IMG/VR virus record: IMGVR_UViG_3300028030_000018
Coordinates: 1 to 47,828 of that record
Reading direction: 5' to 3' (one strand)
DNA: 47,828 nt
Source of the DNA: a virus
Below the pieces are notes generated by a model, which ran no database searches, was not told the origin of the DNA, and saw only the letters and a list, made by a program, of their open reading frames with translations. The position numbers and the translations under genes are program-made. The stretch's first letter is position 1; each line of letters opens with the position of its first letter. Shown in pieces: positions 43,796 to 47,828 of this stretch.

Positions 43796-44245
43796 ATGAA
43801 AACAAATAACAAAAACAACAACAAAAACAACAACAAAAACGATAACAAAAACGATAACAAAAACGATAACAAAAACGATAACAAAAACGAAAATGTACAA
43901 TTAACTAAATTAGATCAATTACGATTACAAATCGAAGCTAAAATGAAAATGAAAAAAACATTAAACGATCTCGAACTATTCGATTACATTGTCGATCATA
44001 TTAAAGCTAACAAATCGTTAACGAAATCTGCATGTGTCAAACAAATTCGTATCGATAACTATTCAATTTCACAATCTCGTGTATTTAATATATTCGATTC
44101 GATCGTTGCAGCTATCGAAGATGAAAAGAAATACGAATTGTTAAATAAATTAAACGATGACGATCGTAAAGAATACGAAAAACTAATCGAACAACAAAAA
44201 CAATTCGAATTGAAAATGCAACAATTTAAATCTAAATTAAAATAA
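43796..44245 (+). CDS. Asn/Lys-repeat early protein with HTH-like segment
   Basis: 149 residues. The N-terminal 34 residues are K-N-x-N repeats coded by 12-bp DNA repeats (AACAAAAACGAT). The middle holds KSLTKSACVKQIRI followed by SISQSRVFNIF, the same putative HTH-like segment as in the products at 5276 and 8834. A charged C-terminal coiled-coil follows (DDRKEYEKLIEQQKQFELK). A strong terminator follows the stop. Probably a DNA-binding early protein; function unknown. AGGA lies about 14 nt before the ATG. Confidence 0.7.
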   Translation: MKTNNKNNNKNNNKNDNKNDNKNDNKNDNKNENVQLTKLDQLRLQIEAKMKMKKTLNDLELFDYIVDHIKANKSLTKSACVKQIRIDNYSISQSRVFNIFDSIVAAIEDEKKYELLNKLNDDDRKEYEKLIEQQKQFELKMQQFKSKLK

Positions 44246-44260
44246 TCTATTCGTATCGTT

Positions 44261-44303
44261 ACGATATCGATAATATTAATATTATCGATATCGTTTTTTT
44301 TTT
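44261..44303 (+). terminator. Strong intrinsic terminator
   Basis: ACGATATCGATAATATT and its exact reverse complement make a perfect 34-bp palindrome (17-bp stem) followed by T10 (44294-44303). It lies 16 nt after the stop at 44245. It is the clearest rho-independent terminator in the window. Confidence 0.92.
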
Positions 44304-44500
44304 GCTTTTTTTACAATGCCCCTTATCATTCATCATAACATTCATGTGTCATTCATCATAACATTCATGTATCATTCATCATAACATTCATGTATCATTT
44401 TGTACTCTGATTGTGTATCATTAACCAGCCGGTCTACTTATCCGGTACGTTCGTGAATCTTGACGCTCCTGGAACGTTCAATTTTCCGAAACGCGCGGTC
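44304..44500. repeat. Three 23-bp repeats in gene-free stretch
   Basis: CATTCATCATAACATTCATGT occurs at 44327, 44350 and 44373 with two-base spacers (the 20 bases after the first C are constant). The following bases to about 44500 are less AT-rich than their surroundings, with no gene visible. Function unknown. Confidence 0.7.
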
Positions 44501-44650
44501 CTATTTTTCTAGAATGCTCTTTCATACTGGACGTGCCCGTTACGAAAAGAGCAACGCAGCGGTCCTATTTTCTAAACTGCTTCGTTTTAGGTTTGTCACA
44601 GCGCGCCGGGGACACCTAGAACAACGCAGCGGTCCCATTTTTCTAGACTT
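44497..44650. repeat. GGTCC[CT]ATTTT element, three copies
   Basis: GGTCCTATTTTTCTAGAATG at 44497, GGTCCTATTTTCTAAA at 44561 and GGTCCCATTTTTCTAGA at 44631; a fourth exact copy of the first lies at 47433-47453. The second and third are also preceded by CAACGCAGC. The short frame across them has no ribosome site. Possibly protein-binding sites near the genome ends. Confidence 0.7.
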
Positions 44651-44680
44651 CGCGAATGATATTATGAATTGTACAGAACT

Positions 44681-44752
44681 ATGTGATGTGATGTGATGTA
44701 ATGTGATGTGATGTGATGTGATGTGATGTGATATGATGTAATGTAATGTGAT
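44681..44752. repeat. ATGTG pentanucleotide microsatellite
   Basis: About fourteen tandem ATGTG/ATGTA/ATATG units. Low complexity, non-coding. It may be slippage-prone. Confidence 0.9.
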
Positions 44753-44779
44753 ATGCATCAATTATAATAATTGATGCAT
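44753..44779 (-). terminator. Hairpin after the gene at 44786
   Basis: ATGCATCAATTAT and ATAATTGATGCAT pair perfectly (13 bp) around one base. It begins 7 nt beyond the minus-strand stop at 44786. There is no T-run, so it is a probable but not certain terminator; it could also separate convergent transcripts. Confidence 0.6.
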
Positions 44780-44785
44780 TGTGGT

Positions 44786-45430
44786 TTAGAGAGCAAAATC
44801 GCGATCGTTTAATATGGTTGTAAATGTGTATTGATCGCGTATAAGCATCAATGCTTCTAGTCGTTCGTTTTCAGTTAATCCTATGAACATGTGAGATGCA
44901 AGTATGTTCAAAAATGTGTCTGTTGTTATTGTTACGATATCTGTAACGCCTTCTTGTATCGTACGACAATATAGTAACTGGCGATCTACATGAAACATAT
45001 ATACGCTATCTGTTTCTATTATGATATCTCTTTCGTTTTCGAGTGTAGCACATAATTGTTTCACTTCATCTAATGTGTCTGTGAATTGAAATGTTGCTGA
45101 TTTGATATCGGCAGTAACTGTATTAACACATCGAATTGACGCATCTAGTGGATATAATCGTTTCATTTTGTTGATTGTTTTGATTAGTTTTGTTTTGTTG
45201 TTTGTTAACGCACGCGCCATCACAGAATAAAATTCGTCACGTGTGAATTGTTTAGCTCTTGTGATATATTGTTCTGTGAGTGTACGACAATGCAATACGC
45301 CTGACATTACGCTTATCATGTATAACGCTGTAGGTGTTGCGATCACGACATCTTTGTCGTTGTTTAATGCGTCACATATTCGTTTAGCATCTTTGATTGT
45401 GTTTGTGTTGTCGAAAATGAATGTTCTCAT
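44786..45430 (-). CDS. Early protein with two copies of a novel domain
   Basis: 214 residues. Two related halves, about 1-95 and 112-207, start with TFIFDNTNTIKDAKRICDAL and TFQFTDTLDEVKQLCATL, followed by N-[DE]-[KR]-D-[VI]-x-I-x-T and then a [LV]-[HY]-C-R-T strand. The same unit is found in the products at 46841 (one copy) and 46432 (degenerate). I do not recognise the family. GAAAGGATCGAACG precedes the ATG, and a promoter and the 84-bp repeat lie upstream. Confidence 0.75.
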   Translation of the reverse strand: MRTFIFDNTNTIKDAKRICDALNNDKDVVIATPTALYMISVMSGVLHCRTLTEQYITRAKQFTRDEFYSVMARALTNNKTKLIKTINKMKRLYPLDASIRCVNTVTADIKSATFQFTDTLDEVKQLCATLENERDIIIETDSVYMFHVDRQLLYCRTIQEGVTDIVTITTDTFLNILASHMFIGLTENERLEALMLIRDQYTFTTILNDRDFAL

Positions 45431-45477
45431 CGTTCGATCCTTTCGTATTGATTTTTATATATATATATTTTATATAT

Positions 45478-45500
45478 TTTATATTATATAATAAATCGTA
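45478..45500 (-). promoter_or_regulatory. Probable early promoter
   Basis: Minus-strand TATAAT at 45488-45483 after TTCAGCTAAATGTAATACGA, echoing the TTCAGC plus TACGA pattern of the other early promoters. It lies about 55 nt before the start at 45430. Confidence 0.5.
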
Positions 45501-45554
45501 TTACATTTAGCTGAATTGGTCGCATAACAACGTAATCGTATAGGGATTCATGGT

Positions 45555-45638
45555 ATTACGCGCGTGTAATATGAAATTATATGCTAATACCGCGGAATTG
45601 CTGTAATATGCGCGTTTTTGTGCGTTTAAATGCTGTAT
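45555..45638. repeat. 84-bp direct repeat, copy 1
   Basis: Identical over 84 bp to 47047-47130. It begins ATTACGCGCGTGTAATATGA and ends TTTAAATGCTGTAT. Contains CGCGCG and TGCGCG cores. Each copy lies upstream of a minus-strand early gene (45430, 46841), at about 125-210 and 205-290 bp. A shortened relative, TATGCGCGTTTAAATGCTGT, is at 21231-21250. Confidence 0.9.
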
Positions 45639-45700
45639 TTATAAAATTGTAATGCTGTGATTGTGTGATTGTGTGGGTGAGCCGCATTGCGACTCGTGTA

Positions 45701-46432
45701 TTAAAAGTGAGGTGGTGTGATTGCGGTCACGAGATCTGCATGTTCGCCGGTGTCAGCTTGCGGAGCTATGATATCGATTAAGATGTCGTATATAGTGTCG
45801 TAAGGGTTCACACTTGAATGGCTTACTGTGGTGCAATTGTTGATTAGGTGCCAGTGGATGTACTGTTTATGTATGTTTGTGATTATATGAGTGTTGCCTG
45901 TGCTTGTATGTATAACCACCTCGTTGTCATCTTCTAGTGTTGTGAGTATGTTCTGTACTGTTTTAAGTGCGTTGTTGAAACATGATCTGTCGTTGCTGCT
46001 ACGGAAACATGTATCATAAAAACGATCGTGTAATTCGTACTCTTTAGCGGTGTAATGAAGTATCGAGCGACAAGGATCATCAAGTACATCAGGTATTGCG
46101 CATACCTCTTTAACGCGATCAAGCACAATGTTATACACTTCAGAGTTGCGGTCATGGTCGCGGGCTATGTCGTCTGTTAACAGCTGATGTAAGAATAATG
46201 TTGCTGTAATGTGTGAATCTTTATATTCGATCGAATCGAGCGCTTCATCATAAGTAACTTCTGCATAATACAGCATGTTATCAATAATAGTAAAGCGATG
46301 TAAGTTTCCCTCGAGTGTCTCGAGTGTAATGTCTCTGTCATTCAACAGTTCATTTCTGAATGCCGCAGCATCTGTCAGCGTACCTTTGTAATCGAATATT
46401 CTCATATCGTGAATAGGTAATGGGTTTTTCAT
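45701..46432 (-). CDS. Early protein with degenerate copies of the novel domain
   Basis: 243 residues from ATG 46432, which has AAAAGGATTTAAC upstream; the longer frame to 46582 overlaps the neighbouring gene. Residues about 10-60 (MRIFDYKGTLTDAAAF then LLNDRDITLET and MLYYAEV) and about 155-205 (FNNALKTVQNILTTLEDDN then VVIHT) resemble the domain in the products at 44786 and 46482, but Cys-Arg is lost. Function unknown. Probably cotranscribed with the gene at 46841. Confidence 0.68.
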   Translation of the reverse strand: MKNPLPIHDMRIFDYKGTLTDAAAFRNELLNDRDITLETLEGNLHRFTIIDNMLYYAEVTYDEALDSIEYKDSHITATLFLHQLLTDDIARDHDRNSEVYNIVLDRVKEVCAIPDVLDDPCRSILHYTAKEYELHDRFYDTCFRSSNDRSCFNNALKTVQNILTTLEDDNEVVIHTSTGNTHIITNIHKQYIHWHLINNCTTVSHSSVNPYDTIYDILIDIIAPQADTGEHADLVTAITPPHF

Positions 46433-46481
46433 GTTAAATCCTTTTGTATGTTGGCTGCCTGTAATGACAGCCTTTGTTGTA

Positions 46482-46841
46482 TTAGTTGACATAGTCAACA
46501 TTGTTTGACAGCTTTTTAAATGTATATGTTGCTTTGACTGCTGCGAATTGCTTGTTGTACTCTTCCTCTGTAGCGTCTTCATCGAGCATTCGCGTTGTGA
46601 ATGCAGTGAATAGTGTGTCTACTGGAATAGGCATTACATCTTCGATTTCAAGTTGTGGCTTGTGTCGCATCGGTCTGCATAGTAATATGCCGTTGTCGGC
46701 TTTTAGTATGAATATAGTTCTGTCGTCGATATGTAATAATATTTCCGCTGTGTCGTTGTCGAGTGTTTGACATATAGTCTTAACGTCCTCGAGTGTGTTG
46801 TTGAATGTGAATGTCGGCAGTGCTGTCATAAATAATGGCAT
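46482..46841 (-). CDS. Early protein with one copy of the novel domain
   Basis: 119 residues. TFTFNNTLEDVKTICQTLDN, then ILLHIDDRTIFIL and GILLCRPMRHK, followed by a helical C-terminus ending in ATYTF, aligns with both halves of the product at 44786. It is the first gene of its transcript, with GAAAGGAAAAGCA before the ATG, a promoter at 46904-46899 and two repeated upstream elements. No recognised function. Confidence 0.72.
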   Translation of the reverse strand: MPLFMTALPTFTFNNTLEDVKTICQTLDNDTAEILLHIDDRTIFILKADNGILLCRPMRHKPQLEIEDVMPIPVDTLFTAFTTRMLDEDATEEEYNKQFAAVKATYTFKKLSNNVDYVN

Positions 46842-46894
46842 TGCTTTTCCTTTCGTTTGTTATATTAATATAAAGCTTTTTAATTCTTTATATG

Positions 46895-46930
46895 TCATAT
46901 TATAGCTAAAATCAGCTGAATTTGGCCTGA
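46895..46930 (-). promoter_or_regulatory. Early promoter for the 46841 gene
   Basis: Minus-strand TATAAT at 46904-46899 in TTTTAGCTATAATATGACAT, preceded by AATTCAGCTGA. ATAATATGACATATAAA is identical to the + promoter at 8794, showing the same promoter type on both strands and in both gene groups. Confidence 0.75.
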
Positions 46931-46942
46931 AATTAGCTATAA

Positions 46943-46981
46943 ATCGTGAGTATTTTTTATTATCCTAATTATAGTTTAAAC
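46943..46981 (-). repeat. Upstream element copy 3
   Basis: Two mismatches in 39 bp against 43296-43334. It lies 40 bp upstream of the promoter at 46904 in the same orientation relative to transcription as the other two copies. Confidence 0.78.
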
Positions 46982-47046
46982 CTATCCGCTTGATGTTTCT
47001 TGTATCGTGTATCGCTCTATATGTTATATCATATATAGGCTCAAAG

Positions 47047-47130
47047 ATTACGCGCGTGTAATATGAAATTATATGCTAATACCGCGGAATTGCTGTAATA
47101 TGCGCGTTTTTGTGCGTTTAAATGCTGTAT
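47047..47130. repeat. 84-bp direct repeat, copy 2
   Basis: Exact copy of 45555-45638. Perfect identity over 84 non-coding bases suggests recent duplication or strong constraint, such as a binding region for a phage or host factor. Confidence 0.9.
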
Positions 47131-47576
47131 ATGCAGTTTTATATATACAATATTTTGAGTATGCTAATGTCTTCATTGTTGATCGTTGTGTTTATGTCTG
47201 GTCGTGTGCTATAGGTTGATCTGCTTAGGTGATTTTCTTGTTTTATGGCTGGATTTCCACTTTTGTGTTATGGTGGTTTGAAGGACGGTGTGATTAGTGT
47301 ATTAGTGTGTTCTATATGTCTTTTTGTTCTGTATGTTGGTTTGTTCTATACATCTTTTTGTTCTGTATGTTGGTGTGATCAAAATGTTGGTGTCGCTGTT
47401 GTTATTCAGTGGCTTAGATTTCCAAAAGTGTCGGTCCTATTTTTCTAGAATGCGTTTTATGTTTGGTTTGGTTTGGTTTGATTTGGTTTGATCGTTTATG
47501 CGGATTTGATCGTTTATGTTTGGTTTGATCGTTTATACGGATCGTTTTTTATGTTGTTTCGGGTGGAGCAGGCCAG
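47131..47576. other. Gene-free right-end region
   Basis: A short open frame (47245-47448, Cys/Val/Phe-rich) has no ribosome site and I do not call it. The stretch contains the fourth GGTCCTATTTTTCTAGAATG element (47433) and TTTGGTTTGATCGTTTA-type tandem repeats at about 47458-47545. No promoter pattern is clear. Confidence 0.55.
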
Positions 47577-47828
47577 GGTCAATATTAGCCGTTTATGCAA
47601 TATCATCAATACTATCAATACCATCAATGCCAGCTCTACATCAATACTATCAATGCCATCAATGCCAGCTCTACATCAATACTATCAATACTATCAATAC
47701 TATCAATACTATCAATACTATCAATACTATCAATACCATCAATACTATCAATACTATCAATACTATCAATACTATCAATACTATCAATACTATCAATACT
47801 ATCAATACTATCAATACCATCAATACTA
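47577..47828. repeat. Right terminal repeat with expanded 9-bp array
   Basis: 47577-47691 equals 1-115. From 47675 to the end there are about 17 tandem ATCAATACT units with two ATCAATACC variants, ending mid-unit. Left and right ends diverge only in the array, so copy number may vary between molecules or be an assembly effect. This supports a complete, terminally redundant or circular genome. Confidence 0.88.

Noticed and set aside
44460-44696. 78-codon frame on the plus strand
   Set aside because: It crosses the GGTCC-ATTTT repeats and the ATGTG microsatellite, with no ribosome site or promoter.
47245-47448. 67-codon Cys/Val-rich frame
   Set aside because: No ribosome site; composition follows local repeats such as TTTGTTCTGTATGTTGGT.

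Overview
The window looks like one nearly complete genome of a virulent, siphovirus-like tailed phage. It is AT-rich, uses bacterial Shine-Dalgarno sites throughout, and I see no integrase, repressor or other lysogeny gene. The first 115 bases (1-115) recur exactly at 47577-47691 and both copies run into minisatellite arrays, so the contig ends are terminally redundant or mark an arbitrary break in a circular map. The host cannot be read from the sequence. A B12-dependent ribonucleotide reductase suggests a host that makes or imports cobalamin.

Region by region: (1) 1-906 is non-coding, with the repeat array, a promoter and a long leader. (2) 907-8775 (+) is replication: an AEP primase/SF2 helicase fusion, a DEDDh exonuclease, a family A DNA polymerase and a T7 gp6-type 5'-3' exonuclease. 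(3) 8834-16430 (+) is mainly a 7-deazaguanine DNA-modification operon: QueD, QueE, a DpdA-like transglycosylase, QueC and FolE, with a DUF3310-PRTase fusion, a MazG-like protein, a SNF2-like helicase and a VRR-NUC nuclease. (4) 16585-19448 (+) holds ATP-dependent DNA ligase, a GNAT-like protein, ThyX and small proteins. (5) 19450-21162 is the lysis region: a membrane protein and an SLT-like protein on +, an amidase and an XhlA-like protein on -. (6) 21262-42400 (-) runs, in transcription order, terminase, small membrane protein, portal, scaffold, major capsid, connectors, tail tube, G/GT chaperones with a lambda-type slippery site, tape measure, tail-tip and LamG-like fibre proteins, a PLA2-like protein and class II RNR (nrdJ). 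(7) 42401-47828 is an early-type region with several repeat families, divergent promoters and small genes of unknown function, three of which carry five copies of one unrecognised domain.

The genes work together as follows. FolE, QueD, QueE and QueC would convert GTP to preQ0, and the DpdA-like enzyme would insert it into phage DNA, so hypermodified and restriction-resistant DNA is predicted. NrdJ, ThyX, the MazG-like protein and the PRTase fusion would supply and sanitise nucleotides for the phage replisome. A stereotyped promoter (TATAATATG-like core with conserved flanks) recurs upstream of most operons on both strands.

The most unusual features are: the early-region paralogue family; a 32-bp helically phased iteron array beside the terminase genes; 38-39-bp and 84-bp elements repeated upstream of early promoters; two tRNA T-arm/acceptor-like minihelices of identical layout flanking one gene; and a small putative HTH-like domain shared by three phage proteins.
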